Assembly (NCBI RefSeq): GCF_030009775.1
Contig: NZ_JASCTH010000027.1
Location: 94,445 to 158,444, forward strand
DNA length: 64,000 nt
Source: Actinoplanes sandaracinus
GTDB lineage: Bacteria > Actinomycetota > Actinomycetes > Mycobacteriales > Micromonosporaceae
Direction: 5' to 3'
Under the pieces are notes generated by a model. It did no database searches. It saw only the letters and a program-made list of their open reading frames with translations, and was not told the origin of the DNA. A program made the position numbers and the translations under genes. Below are positions 17,410 to 26,115 of this stretch, piece by piece. Position 1 is the first letter of the stretch; each line of letters begins with the position of its first letter.

Positions 17410-17991
17410 TCAGCGGGGCCAGTCCAGGTCCTGCCACAGCGCGGGGTGGCGGGTGAGGTGCAGCAGGCGCTCGGCCAGACGGTGGTGCGCCGGGGTCTGC
17501 GCGGACGCGCCCCAAAGGGGAGCGCTGCTCATGCCGTCGGCGGCGGCCACCACCAGGGCGAGGACGTCTTCCGGCAGGCCGTCGGCGGCCAGCGCCGCGT
17601 CGATGCGCTCGGCGTCGGCGCGGGCCACCTCGGCCACCGCGGGCAGCGTCATGAGCTGCGTGATCAGGGCCAGCGATTCGCGGGCCTCGTCGCCGGCGGG
17701 GGTCAGGACGGCGCGGATGTAGGCGCGGGTCAGCCGGCCGGGGGCGGTGTCGTCCGGGTCCAGGGCGGCGTCGACGCTGGCCTGGAAGGCGGCCAGCTCC
17801 GCGTGGACCAGCCCCATGATCAGCTCGTCCTTGCTGGCGAAGTGGTAGATCAGGCCGCCCTTGGAGACCCCGGCGAAGCGGGCGATCTCGTCGAGGGACG
17901 CGTGGATGCCCCGCACCCGGATCGCCTCGCCCGCCGCTGTCAGCAGCGCCCGTCTCGTCTCTTCCGGTGACCGGCCCGCAGTGCGTCCCAC
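17410..17991 (-). CDS. TetR-family transcriptional repressor of the adjacent exporter
   Basis: A 193-residue TetR protein with the HTH at residues ~12-55 (LLTAAGEAIRVRGIHASLDEIARFAGVSKGGLIYHF) and a TetR_C ligand-binding region. It lies 13 bp downstream of the DHA2 exporter on the same strand, so the two form an operon. A 16-bp dyad upstream of the exporter (19527-19542) resembles TetR operators, pointing to feedback repression of the whole unit. Confidence 0.9.
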   Translation of the reverse strand: MGRTAGRSPEETRRALLTAAGEAIRVRGIHASLDEIARFAGVSKGGLIYHFASKDELIMGLVHAELAAFQASVDAALDPDDTAPGRLTRAYIRAVLTPAGDEARESLALITQLMTLPAVAEVARADAERIDAALAADGLPEDVLALVVAAADGMSSAPLWGASAQTPAHHRLAERLLHLTRHPALWQDLDWPR

Positions 17992-18004
17992 GCCGACACC
18001 GTAC

Positions 18005-19516
18005 CTACGGCCGCGTCGCGCGCGGCGAGGGGATCAGGCGCCACGCCACGATCGCGGCGACGGCCGTGAGGATCGCCGCGACCACGGAGGTGACCTGCAT
18101 GCCGGTGATGAACGCGTCCCGCGCGCCGGCGGCGGCCGCCGAGCCCGGCTCCAGGACCTGCAGGGCGGGGCCCAGCGAGTCCCGTACCCTCGTGGCGTCC
18201 TCGGCCGTGAGGCCGGAGGGAACGTCCACCTCGGAGCGGTAGACCAGGGTGACGAGCGATCCCAGCACCGCGATGCCGAGGACCACGCCGAGTTCGTTGG
18301 CGGTCTCGGTGATCGCCGACACCGACCCCGCCTTGCGGGGTGGCGCGGCCGAGACGATGGCGTCGCCGGTCAAGGTCATCGCCAGGCCGATGCCCAGCCC
18401 GATCGGCGCCAGAGCCAGACCCAGCCAGAGGTACGGGCCGTGCGCGGCCGCCGCCACCAGCGCCAGGCCGGCCGCCGCCGTGGCCATGCCGAGCGCGATG
18501 GCCCGCCCGCGGCCGAGCCGGGTCACCGCGACGCCGATGAGCGCGATGACGGCGATCGAGGCGATCGTCGCCGGCAGCTCCGCGAGGCCGGCCTGCAGCG
18601 GGCTGTGGGCGCGGGCGAGTTGCAGGTACTGCGAGAAGAAGAACAGCAGGCCGGTCAGGGCGAAGATGGCGATGACATTGGCGGCGACCGCGCCGGAGAA
18701 GGCGGGGCTGCGGAACAGCTCGACGTCGAGCATCGGCTGGTCCAGGCGGCGCTGCCGGCGCACGAACAGCACGCCCGCGGTCATCCCGGCGAGCAGGCAG
18801 CCGGCCGTGACGGCGTCGAGGCCGTGGCCGACGACGTGTTTGACGGCGAAGACCAGCGGGACGATCGCGGCCATCGACAGGCCGGCCGACAGCACGTCGA
18901 AACGGCCCGGCTCCGGGTCGCGGGACTCGGGCAGCAGCAGGTGGCCGGAGATCAGGAGCAGGATCATCACCGGCACGTTGATCAGGAACACCGAGCCCCA
19001 CCAGAAGTGCTCCAGCAGCACGCCGCCGGTCAGCGGGCCGATCGCCGACCCGGCGCCGAACGCGGTCGACCAGATGGCGATGGCCCGGGCCCGCTCGGTG
19101 TCGTCGGGGAACAGGTTGCGGATCAGCGACAGCGTCGACGGCATGAGCGTCGCCCCGGCGACGCCGAGCAGCAGCCGGGCCGCGATCAGCGTCTCCGCGC
19201 TGGTGGCGAACGCGGCCGCCAGCGAGACGGCGCCGAACGCGGCCGAGCCGAGCAGCAGGACCCGCTTGCGGCCGAACCGGTCGGCCAGGTTGCCCATCAG
19301 CACCAGCAGGCCGGCCAGGGTGAGGGAGTAGACGTCGCCGATCCAGAGGACCTGCTCCGCGGTGGGGGCGAGGTCGACGGTCAGCGCGGGCACCGCCAGG
19401 GCGAGCACGGTCCCGTCGATGGCGAGCAGCAGCACGGCCGTGGAGAGGACGGCGAGCGCCGCCCACCGCCGCCGGGCCGGCAGCACCGTCGTCGTCGGCG
19501 TCGAAGTGGTGAGCAT
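18005..19516 (-). CDS. DHA2-family MFS multidrug exporter
   Basis: A 503-residue protein with 14 hydrophobic segments. Motif A reads GNLADRFGRKRVLLLGSAAFG, motif B region RLLLGVAGATLMPSTLSLI, and motif C-type GSAIGPLTGGVLLEHFWWGSVFLINVP; these are typical of QacA/DHA2 drug-proton antiporters. ATG 19516 gives a normal N-terminus. It forms an operon with the TetR gene immediately downstream. The substrate is not predictable. Confidence 0.9.
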   Translation of the reverse strand: MLTTSTPTTTVLPARRRWAALAVLSTAVLLLAIDGTVLALAVPALTVDLAPTAEQVLWIGDVYSLTLAGLLVLMGNLADRFGRKRVLLLGSAAFGAVSLAAAFATSAETLIAARLLLGVAGATLMPSTLSLIRNLFPDDTERARAIAIWSTAFGAGSAIGPLTGGVLLEHFWWGSVFLINVPVMILLLISGHLLLPESRDPEPGRFDVLSAGLSMAAIVPLVFAVKHVVGHGLDAVTAGCLLAGMTAGVLFVRRQRRLDQPMLDVELFRSPAFSGAVAANVIAIFALTGLLFFFSQYLQLARAHSPLQAGLAELPATIASIAVIALIGVAVTRLGRGRAIALGMATAAAGLALVAAAAHGPYLWLGLALAPIGLGIGLAMTLTGDAIVSAAPPRKAGSVSAITETANELGVVLGIAVLGSLVTLVYRSEVDVPSGLTAEDATRVRDSLGPALQVLEPGSAAAAGARDAFITGMQVTSVVAAILTAVAAIVAWRLIPSPRATRP

Positions 19517-19526
19517 CCCGAAACTG

Positions 19527-19542
19527 TACCGGCCAGTCGGTA
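19527..19542. promoter_or_regulatory. TetR-type operator upstream of the exporter operon
   Basis: TACCGGCCAGTCGGTA: inverted TACCG/CGGTA arms around a 6-bp centre, 10 bp upstream of the exporter start. The pattern is that of many TetR-family operators (ACCGNNNNNNCGGT). Confidence 0.65.
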
Positions 19543-19597
19543 AAGTTCTCTATGGCTCAGGGCATGATCCCGGTCATGCCGCGATGGCGCCCACGTC

Positions 19598-20386
19598 CTA
19601 TTCGACGAGGGGTTCGGCCTCCGGTGCGCGGGCGCCGGGCACGGCCGCCACGACCTCGTGGACGGCGTCGGGCTCGTAGACGAGGTGACTGCCGACGCCG
19701 CCGTACATCACGTTGACCCGGGGGGTGAACGTCTGCTCGCGGACGTTCAGCCGGCGGGCGAGGCCGGCGACCTCGCTCGCCGGCACCTGCCACAGCTCGG
19801 CCACCTGGGAAGTCTCGTACCAGCGCTCGATCGTTGGGTACGCCCGCACCACCGCGGTCTCATATCGCACGTCCACCCCGGCCGGAGCGAGGTGACCGGT
19901 GAACCAGTCCGTCAACGCCGGCGCGGTCATCCGCGGTTGCGGGCCCGGCGGGCATCGCAGGACCGGGCCGGCGGCCGTCTCGAAGACGACCTCGGCGCCC
20001 ACGCTGCGGCCGAGCTTGAACCCTTCCACGATGACCACCCGGCGCAGGTCGGCCACCGGGATCCGGTCGGCGCCCCGGATCCGCTGGATCGTCACTCCGG
20101 CCGGCTCCTCCGCGGGCCGCACCTCGATCCAGCGGACCGCGCGAAGCTCGTCCCGGCTCATCAGCACCATGACGGCCGCGCCGAGGAGCAGCAGCAGTCC
20201 ACTGAGCCCCGCCGCGGTCCGCCAGGCGGCGGAGAAGTCGAGGACCGCCCACACCAGGGGAGTCACGACCAGGAGGAGGGCCGGCAACCCCACGAACAGG
20301 GGGATCGCCAAGTTGACGAGCATCGAGCCCACCCAATGCCGGCCCGGATGCCGAATGAAGACCAGCCGTCGATCCCGCTCGCTCAT
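19598..20386 (-). CDS. Membrane protein with two N-terminal helices, unknown function
   Basis: A 262-residue protein. Residues ~20-45 and ~55-76 are hydrophobic helices; the remainder is cytoplasmic, with a beta-rich segment (RIPVADLRRVVIVEGFKLGR, VVFETAAGPVLRC) and a helical segment containing VAELWQVPASEVAGLARRLN. The overall shape (two helices plus a PH-like soluble part) is common in actinomycete membrane proteins. No catalytic motif is seen. It is divergent from the region carrying the repeat at 20420. Confidence 0.7.
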   Translation of the reverse strand: MSERDRRLVFIRHPGRHWVGSMLVNLAIPLFVGLPALLLVVTPLVWAVLDFSAAWRTAAGLSGLLLLLGAAVMVLMSRDELRAVRWIEVRPAEEPAGVTIQRIRGADRIPVADLRRVVIVEGFKLGRSVGAEVVFETAAGPVLRCPPGPQPRMTAPALTDWFTGHLAPAGVDVRYETAVVRAYPTIERWYETSQVAELWQVPASEVAGLARRLNVREQTFTPRVNVMYGGVGSHLVYEPDAVHEVVAAVPGARAPEAEPLVE

Positions 20387-20419
20387 GCCTCGACAGTAGA
20401 CGGACCCTGTGACCTATCT

Positions 20420-20483
20420 TCCTAGGATGGCCTACGGCCAGTGCGGCACGCCGCACCCCGGAACACACGACGGCTTCGCCGAC
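20420..20483. repeat. Dispersed repeat, copy A (hairpin element)
   Basis: Starts at TCCTAGGATGG, contains the perfect hairpin GTGCGGC-ac-GCCGCAC (20441-20456), CCCGGAA, and ends in GACGGCTTCGCCGAC, whose GGC-ttc-GCC is a second small hairpin. A clearly related copy lies at 27555-27623. The conservation of both hairpins with changes between them suggests a structured or mobile element rather than coding sequence. Confidence 0.6.
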
Positions 20484-20573
20484 GGGACTGGGGGATCGTC
20501 CGGATACAAGATCAGGGTCGGCAAAGGGACATCGCCGGAGTCGGCGGCCGAACGAGGCAGGCAGGGTACAGAA

Positions 20574-21764
20574 ATGCGTAAACGTACCCGTACCACCGCT
20601 GCTCTCGCCGTCACCGCCGTGGTGACCGCCGCCCTCGGCGTGCCCTCCGCCGTCGCCGCCCACCCGGCCCGGTGCGTGCTGGAACCGTCCGTGCCGACGA
20701 CCCTGCCCACCCTGTCGGCCACCAAGCTCTCCGCCGCGATCGGCGACGTGCCCGGCGGCCTGCCCGACGCCGAGGCGAGCGGCGCGCTGGCGCAGATCCG
20801 CGGCACCGCGGGCTGCTGGCAGGGGACCGCTGGGATCGGCGACATCCGCACCGGCGGTGACGTGCCGCAGAACGGCAAGTTCCGGATCGGGTCGATGACC
20901 AAGGTGTTCACCGCGGTCGTGGCGCTGCAGCTGGTCGCCGAGGGCCGTCTCGACCTGGACAAGACCGTCCAGGAGTATCTGCCCGGGTTCCTGCCGGCCG
21001 ACTATCTGCCGATCACCGTGCGGCAGGTGCTGAACTACACCAGTGGGCTCAACGGGGTGGGTGTTCCGCACAAGACGCCCGCCTGGTTCTTCGAGCACCG
21101 CTACGACCACTGGGCCGACGGCAGCCAGCTCGACGTGACCAAGCCGCTCGCCTTCGCACCGGGGGAGTATCAGCGGTACGGCAACGCCGACTACTGGATG
21201 GCCGGCCTGCTGATCCAGAAGGTCACCGGGCACGCCTGGGAGCGCGAGGTCCACGACCGCATCATCGAACCGTTGCGCCTGCGCGGGACGAGCACGCCGG
21301 TGGACAGCTCGCGGATTCCCGGCCCGTACTCTCACGGGTACGAGGTGACCAAGGACGGCTGGGTGGACGTGTCGTCAGCCAACCCGTCGCTGCAGTGGTC
21401 GGCCGCGGCGATCATCTCCACGCCGGAGGACCTGGACCGGTTCATGGTCGCGCTGTTCGACGGCAAGCTGGTGCCGCCGGCGCAGCTCGACCTGATGTTC
21501 ACCGTGCCGCCGGGCACCACCACGTTCGACGGCGACAAGGACCCGGCCAACAACCCCCCTGCGGCGTACGGGATGGGCCTGGGAAGTTTCCAGATCGGTT
21601 CGCTGACCGTGTGGGGCAAGACCGGCGACCGGCCCGGGTACGCGAACGGCATGGGCGCCACCCGTGATCTGAGCCGCCGGCTCGTCTTCTCGGTGAACAC
21701 CCTGCACATGGGCGGTGACCAGCCGGTCCGCGCCCGGCAGATCATCGGCGCCGCGTTCAGCTGA
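20574..21764 (+). CDS. Secreted serine beta-lactamase/D,D-peptidase-family hydrolase
   Basis: A 396-residue protein with a signal peptide (residues 1-~29, ending SAVAAHP) and a class C beta-lactamase/R61-type fold. The SxxK motif is S107-MT-K110, the tyrosine motif reads YGN (in FAPGEYQRYGNADYW), and the third motif is KTG in VWGKTGDRPGY. All three catalytic motifs are therefore intact. This suggests a D-alanyl-D-alanine carboxypeptidase, esterase or beta-lactamase acting outside the membrane. ATG 20574 lacks a strong ribosome-binding site but matches the signal-peptide start. It is monocistronic. Confidence 0.85.
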   Translation: MRKRTRTTAALAVTAVVTAALGVPSAVAAHPARCVLEPSVPTTLPTLSATKLSAAIGDVPGGLPDAEASGALAQIRGTAGCWQGTAGIGDIRTGGDVPQNGKFRIGSMTKVFTAVVALQLVAEGRLDLDKTVQEYLPGFLPADYLPITVRQVLNYTSGLNGVGVPHKTPAWFFEHRYDHWADGSQLDVTKPLAFAPGEYQRYGNADYWMAGLLIQKVTGHAWEREVHDRIIEPLRLRGTSTPVDSSRIPGPYSHGYEVTKDGWVDVSSANPSLQWSAAAIISTPEDLDRFMVALFDGKLVPPAQLDLMFTVPPGTTTFDGDKDPANNPPAAYGMGLGSFQIGSLTVWGKTGDRPGYANGMGATRDLSRRLVFSVNTLHMGGDQPVRARQIIGAAFS

Positions 21765-21798
21765 CCTGAGCCGCCGGGCGCCGGTCCGGACCGGCAGG

Positions 21799-22260
21799 AT
21801 GTCCGGCATGGTGATTCAGCTTCGGCCCATCGTTCGACAGGATGCGAAACGTCTCGCCGACCTGCTCGGGCATCTGGGGTATCCCACCGACGAGGTGACC
21901 GTGCGGGACCGGCTTGGCCATTGGTCCGACGATCCGGCGAGCGTCCTCATCGGCGCCGACGACGACGGCGACCTGATCGGCGTCGCGGCTCTGCACACGA
22001 TGCCGATGCTGGAGGTCTCCGGAAAGCTGGGGCGTCTGCTCGCGCTGGTGGTCGACGAGAGATGCCGCGGCCGGGGCGCCGGGCGGCTGCTGGTCGCGGC
22101 GGCCGAGGAGCGGGCCTGGGCCGCCGGCTGCGTCCGGATGGAGATCACGTCCAGCCGCCATCGGGTGCGGACCCACGACTTCTACCAGCGTCTCGGATAC
22201 GAGGACCGGTGCGCCTCGTCGGCCCGCTTCCTGAAGGTTCTCAGCCCGCCCGGTGAGTGA
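21799..22260 (+). CDS. GNAT-family N-acetyltransferase
   Basis: A 153-residue GNAT protein: LRPIVRQDAKRLADLLGHLGYP at the N-terminus, the acetyl-CoA motif ALVVDERCRGRGAGRLLVAA (V-x4-R-G-x-G-x-G/A) near residues 82-101, and HDFYQRLGYE near the C-terminus. ATG 21799 is chosen; ATG 21808 is also possible. It begins 34 bp after the serine hydrolase gene. The substrate is unknown. Confidence 0.85.
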   Translation: MSGMVIQLRPIVRQDAKRLADLLGHLGYPTDEVTVRDRLGHWSDDPASVLIGADDDGDLIGVAALHTMPMLEVSGKLGRLLALVVDERCRGRGAGRLLVAAAEERAWAAGCVRMEITSSRHRVRTHDFYQRLGYEDRCASSARFLKVLSPPGE

Positions 22261-22396
22261 GTCGCAGGGCGATGGCGGCGAGCCGCTAGCGGGGGTCGCG
22301 GAGCTGGGCGAACGCGGCGAGGTTCTGGGTGAGGAACGTTTCGACCGTTCGCGGGGTACTTGGGCGGGCCGCCCGTCTACGTCCTCTTCGGCAGAA

Positions 22397-22795
22397 TTAG
22401 CGACGTGCGAAGTAGAAGGCAACAACGCCGCCGATGAGCGTGCCGAGCGTCGCGACGATGGTGCTGAAGAAGGCGACCATGTCCTTGAGGACGTCGGGTT
22501 TGTTCATCGCGATGACTGTGGCGAGGATGACGACACCGCCCAGGCAGAGTCCGAAGATCCACAGCAGGAGGAACGCCACGGCCCTGACATGGTCGGGTGG
22601 TGGCCCTTCACTCGGTTCGTCCAGGCCTCGGCGGCTGGCTCGCGGATCGGGGTGGTCGTCGCTGAGATTGAGTTCTGTCGAACCGTACTCGTCGTGGCTG
22701 AGATCGAGTGCGGTTGGCTCGTCCTCGGAACTGGCCCCTGCCTCCTCGAGGCAGGGGTCGGGGCGCTCTGCGTTCGGCGCATCGGAGTTTGTCAT
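22397..22795 (-). CDS. Small protein with acidic N-terminus and two C-terminal membrane helices
   Basis: A 132-residue protein. Residues 1-~70 are acidic and probably disordered (EEAGASSEDEPTALDLSHDE); residues ~73-98 (AVAFLLLWIFGLCLGGVVIL) and ~106-130 (FFSTIVATLGTLIGGVVAFY) are two membrane helices. The ATG overlaps the stop of the 83-residue gene by 4 bp (ATGA), so both are co-translated. No family is recognised. The layout is reminiscent of small membrane effectors or sensors. Confidence 0.7.
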   Translation of the reverse strand: MTNSDAPNAERPDPCLEEAGASSEDEPTALDLSHDEYGSTELNLSDDHPDPRASRRGLDEPSEGPPPDHVRAVAFLLLWIFGLCLGGVVILATVIAMNKPDVLKDMVAFFSTIVATLGTLIGGVVAFYFARR

Positions 22796-23043
22796 GTCTT
22801 GGGCCCGTGGTGCACCAGCCGGCGCAAGAGGTCGACGACAGCCTCGAGTGCGGCACTCTCGGGGCGATCGAGTCCCCACTCGCGGTGGTGAGCCATGCCA
22901 GCCAGCAGACTGCGCACGCTGGCCCGGAACTCTTCTATCGCAGGGTCGGTGCAGGGTGGGCCAAGTCCCCGCGCCGAGGCGAGCGGATCCTCGCCGGAGA
23001 GGTCCATGATCTCCACCGGCGGCGGTGTCCGAGCGTGGCCCAT
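22792..23043 (-). CDS. Small soluble protein in the cassette, unknown function
   Basis: An 83-residue protein with helix-forming C-terminal part (IEEFRASVRSLLAGMAHHRE, LEAVVDLLRRLVHHG). The start may be ATG 23043 or the internal ATG 23007, which has GGTGGAG just upstream. It overlaps the following membrane gene by 4 bp. The AT-rich 80-bp gap upstream (23044-23124) is unlike the surrounding DNA and may hold a promoter. Confidence 0.6.
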   Translation of the reverse strand: MGHARTPPPVEIMDLSGEDPLASARGLGPPCTDPAIEEFRASVRSLLAGMAHHREWGLDRPESAALEAVVDLLRRLVHHGPKT

Positions 23044-23124
23044 GAGAGTTAATGTGCCTGACGGCAGCGGGGGCCGCGCATCAAAACATGAACAAAATTC
23101 CTCTATGCTGCAAGGGGCGTCCCG

Positions 23125-23358
23125 TTACCGGCCGCCGGCGAACTCGACTTCCCGAGACTTCCCGGTGGCGGGGTTCTCCACGACGACGCGCTCGTTGCGC
23201 TCCAGCACGCCGTGTAGCCACTTCTGGGTCGAGATGGATCGGCGCAGCTGCTCGGTGACGGAGATGCCGTTCGCGCTAGCCATGTCCTTGAGCGCTTGGA
23301 CCACCTCGTTGGACAACGTGACAGTGAGCTTGACCGTCTTGGAGTCCGTGGTAGCCAT
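23125..23358 (-). CDS. Ribbon-helix-helix (CopG/Arc-like) DNA-binding protein
   Basis: A 77-residue protein starting at ATG 23358 after GAAGGAG. Residues ~7-45 (KTVKLTVTLSNEVVQALKDM then ANGISVTEQLRRSIS) are a typical ribbon-helix-helix; the rest (KWLHGVLERNERVVVENPAT) is a short tail ending in REVEFAGGR. It heads a same-strand row with the two small genes at 22792 and 22397 and probably regulates them or acts as an antitoxin-like protein. No toxin domain is recognised. Confidence 0.75.
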   Translation of the reverse strand: MATTDSKTVKLTVTLSNEVVQALKDMASANGISVTEQLRRSISTQKWLHGVLERNERVVVENPATGKSREVEFAGGR

Positions 23359-23667
23359 GATGCCCATCTCCTTCGTACGTAGTGTCGTCGGTGTGCAGGA
23401 CAAGTCTGGACCCGGACCCGGCTTTTTACCAGCTTTTTGCCGTCCTGGCTGGTAGCAGTTCGGTTGCGGGGAGTCTTGTGGCCCCCCATCCGCCGCCTGC
23501 CTTGCCGTGCGGCCAGTGAGATCGCGCTCCGCCGCGCGCTCACGGCCGTGGCGGTCGGTCTGGTGATCGGGTGCTGCCGAGCCGCGGCGCGGTCAGTGTG
23601 CGTGGTGGTACTGGTGCGCGGCGGCGTGGCCCTTGCCACGAGATCAGCCACCGGTTGACCGGGGTGG

Positions 23668-23859
23668 TCAGCCCGAACGGCCATTGCCGGGGCGAATGCC
23701 AGCGACGCCCAGTACACCCGGCTGGCGAGGCCGGCTTCCCATGGCGCTGGGCACCGCTAGCGTCACGGCGTTGTCCAGGATCTCCATCCCCGCGATGGAG
23801 ACGGTGTCCGCGGCCGGGGCGACCTTCAGGGCGGTGCCGCAATCGAGCCCGGCGCGCAT
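23668..23859 (-). pseudogene. Coding-like fragment, unknown family
   Basis: From ATG 23859 the stretch MRAGLDCGTALKVAPAADTV and SIAGMEILDNAVTLAVPSAM has strong G/C third positions, then degenerates before the stop at 23668. It is probably a remnant or short gene; the product is not recognised. The rest of the 23359-23951 gap shows nothing I can support. Confidence 0.3.
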
Positions 23860-23951
23860 CGTGAAGGCGTAGCCGAACTCGGGGTGTAAAGCGCGCCGGG
23901 GCTGCCGGTCGCCGTGCCGGTATTCGTTGCGGTCCCGGGTCCGGCCGGTGC

Positions 23952-24551
23952 TCAGGCGGCTGTGGTCAGGGCGGGTGTGGGGGGCAGGAGCAGGTCGTCG
24001 AGCGGCATGCGGGTGCGGGGGGCGTGTTCGCGGGCGGCCAGCGGCGAGGGCAGCGCTGCGGTGGGGTCGAGGCGGCCGAGGGCGAGCACGACGACCGGTT
24101 GCACGCTCGGGTCGAGGCCGAAGGCGGCGGTGATGGCGGTGGGGTCGAAGCCGCCCATCTGATGGGCGGCCAGGCCGTGGTGCTGGGCCTGCATGACCAG
24201 GGAGGCGACGGCCTGGCCGGCGTCGTACAGCGCCCACGGCCGGGCTCGGCCGGCGTCGTCGACGGTCTGCGCGGCGACCAGCAGCAGGGCGCTGGCCGTG
24301 ACGGCCCACGTCTGGTTGCCCTCGACGAGAGCGGCGTGCAGCCGGTCGAAGGTGGTCTCGCCGCGGCGGGCCGGCAGGAACCGCCAGGGCTGGCTGTTGT
24401 TCGCCGACGGTGCCCACCGCGCCGCCTCCAGCAGCGCGGTGAGGGCGTCGTCGGACAGAACATGGGTGCGGTCGAAGCCGCGAGGGCTCCACCGCTCGGC
24501 CAGCAGCGGGTGCAGCGGCACGGCCGTGGCGGCGGTCTTGGCGGCAATCAT
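23952..24551 (-). CDS. Nitroreductase-family FMN oxidoreductase
   Basis: A 199-residue protein with the nitroreductase fold: RWSPRGF (FMN-phosphate contacts) at residues ~20-26, EAARWAPSANNSQPWRFLPA at ~42-61, and GLAAHQMGGFDP. Such enzymes reduce quinones, nitro compounds or similar electrophiles with NAD(P)H. It is the last gene of a three-gene row with pirin (gap 47 bp) and YceI (gap 86 bp), opposite a MarR regulator. The set suggests a response to electrophile or quinone stress; that role is inferred. Confidence 0.88.
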   Translation of the reverse strand: MIAAKTAATAVPLHPLLAERWSPRGFDRTHVLSDDALTALLEAARWAPSANNSQPWRFLPARRGETTFDRLHAALVEGNQTWAVTASALLLVAAQTVDDAGRARPWALYDAGQAVASLVMQAQHHGLAAHQMGGFDPTAITAAFGLDPSVQPVVVLALGRLDPTAALPSPLAAREHAPRTRMPLDDLLLPPTPALTTAA

Positions 24552-24598
24552 CGTCGTCGTCCTTTGCTGCGGGTGTCGTCGGCGGACAGGGTGCTGGT

Positions 24599-25363
24599 TC
24601 AGCCGAGGGTGGCGTGCATCTCCCAGACCAGGATCTCGGCGGGCTCGGTCGCGACCACGCGCTGCCCGCCGGTGGCGGTGAAGCGCACCGCGTCGCCGGT
24701 GCCCAGCGGGCCGGAGCCTTCCAGTGTCACGGCGCCGCGCGGCACGAACAGGTGCAGGAATGGTGCGTCTGGCAGCTGCACGGCCTGGCCCGGCTGCAGG
24801 CGCGCGGCGTACAGGGCGGCGTACTTATTCTTGATCCGGATGGCGGCGTTGCCGTCGTGCTTGGCCATGCCGGAGGCCACCGGGACCAGACCGCCGGACA
24901 GCAGCTCGTTGTCGATCTCCAGCTGTTCGTAGCCGGGCGTGATGCCGGCCTCGTCGGGCACCACCCACATCTGCACGAAGTGCACCGGGTCGGTGTGCTT
25001 CTCGCCGCCCAAGGTCCAGGAGTCGTTCTTCTCCGAGTGCAGGATGCCGGTGCCGGCGCTCATCCGCTGCGCCAGGCCGGGGTAGATGACCCCGTTGTGG
25101 CCGGTGGAGTCCTGGTGCACCAGCGAGCCCTGCAGCACCCAGGTGACGATCTCCATGTCCCGGTGCGGGTGGGTGTCGAAGCCCATCCCGGGATGCACGA
25201 TGTCGTCGTTGTTGACCATCAGCAGCCCATGGTGGGTGTTGCTGCGGTACTGGTGGCCACCGAACGAGAACGAGTGCTTGGAGTCCAGCCAGTCGATCTT
25301 CGTCGGGTAGCGCTTGTTCGCGGGCCGGACGTCGATCTTCGGGGTCAGCAGGGTGCTGTTCAT
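24599..25363 (-). CDS. Pirin-family bicupin protein
   Basis: A 254-residue pirin. The N-terminal cupin keeps the metal ligands FDTHPHRDMEIVTWVLQG (His, His, ... Glu) and a later HSEKND His; the C-terminal cupin-like half ends at residue 254. Bacterial pirins bind iron and some act as quercetin 2,3-dioxygenases or protein partners. It lies in the MarR-linked operon. ATG 25363 is preceded by GGAAGGCACCGCC. Confidence 0.9.
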   Translation of the reverse strand: MNSTLLTPKIDVRPANKRYPTKIDWLDSKHSFSFGGHQYRSNTHHGLLMVNNDDIVHPGMGFDTHPHRDMEIVTWVLQGSLVHQDSTGHNGVIYPGLAQRMSAGTGILHSEKNDSWTLGGEKHTDPVHFVQMWVVPDEAGITPGYEQLEIDNELLSGGLVPVASGMAKHDGNAAIRIKNKYAALYAARLQPGQAVQLPDAPFLHLFVPRGAVTLEGSGPLGTGDAVRFTATGGQRVVATEPAEILVWEMHATLG

Positions 25364-25449
25364 GGCGGTGCCTTCCGAAAAGGTGAAACGAGACCTTGGA
25401 TGGGTGGCTGAGACGGACCCTGCCGCTGGTGTCGGCAGCGCGGCGCCGG

Positions 25450-26004
25450 TCAGCTGTTCTTGATCGCGGAGACCTCGAACTGCAGAGTGATCTTGTCGCT
25501 GACCAGCAGGCCGCCGGTCTCCAGCGCGGCGTTCCAGGTCACGCCGTAGTCGCGGCGGTTGATCACCACCGAACCGGTGAAACCCAGCCGCAGGTTGCCG
25601 TACGGGTCGGTCGCCGCGCCCTCGTAGGCGAACGGGATCGTGATCGTGTTGGTGACACCCTTGATCGTCAGGTCACCGATCAGGTCGAGGCTCTCGTCGC
25701 CGGTCATCCGCAGGCCGGTGGAGACGAAGGTGATCTGCGGGTGCTCGTCCAGGGCCAGGAAGTCGTTGCTGCGCAGGTGCGCGTCGCGCTGCTCGTTGCG
25801 GGTGTTGATGCTGGCCGCCCGGATCGTCACCCGCACCGCGGTCGCCTCGGGGTTCGCGGCGTCGAACACCACGGTGCCGTCGAAGTCGTCGAACGCGCCG
25901 CGAACCTTGGTGACCATCGCGTGCCGGGCCACGAAGCCGATCTCGGTGTGCGTCGGGTCGATGGTGTAGGTGCCGGTCAGGTCGGTGGTGGTCGTGGTGT
26001 TCAT
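25450..26004 (-). CDS. YceI-family lipid-binding protein
   Basis: A 184-residue YceI-domain protein (TYTIDPTHTEIGFVARHAMV then KVRGAFDDFDGTV, SINTRNEQRDAHLRSNDFLA). The fold is a lipocalin-like barrel that binds polyprenyl/isoprenoid lipids such as quinone precursors. No signal peptide is visible, so this copy is cytoplasmic. ATG 26004 follows GGAGGAGCACTGACC. It is first in the operon, 112 bp from the divergent marR-like gene, with three operator-like repeats in between. Confidence 0.9.
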   Translation of the reverse strand: MNTTTTTDLTGTYTIDPTHTEIGFVARHAMVTKVRGAFDDFDGTVVFDAANPEATAVRVTIRAASINTRNEQRDAHLRSNDFLALDEHPQITFVSTGLRMTGDESLDLIGDLTIKGVTNTITIPFAYEGAATDPYGNLRLGFTGSVVINRRDYGVTWNAALETGGLLVSDKITLQFEVSAIKNS

Positions 26005-26027
26005 GGTCAGTGCTCCTCCGTCGAAAG

Positions 26028-26093
26028 ATGACGTGTCATGTACTACCTCAACGTACATGACACGTCATTCATTCCACAAGGATGACGTGTCAT
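26028..26093. promoter_or_regulatory. Three MarR operator-like 12-mers
   Basis: ATGACGTGTCAT occurs at 26028-26039 and 26082-26093, and its inverse ATGACACGTCAT at 26057-26068. The first two form a larger perfect inverted repeat with 16-bp arms (26028-26043 and 26053-26068). They fill the gap between the divergent YceI operon and the MarR gene, so the MarR protein very likely binds here. Confidence 0.8.
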
Positions 26094-26115
26094 CAAAGTT
26101 CGCTAGGATCAGACC

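Noticed and set aside
20574..21764. Antibiotic-resistance beta-lactamase
   Set aside because: Motifs are equally consistent with D,D-carboxypeptidases and esterases of the same family; resistance cannot be asserted.
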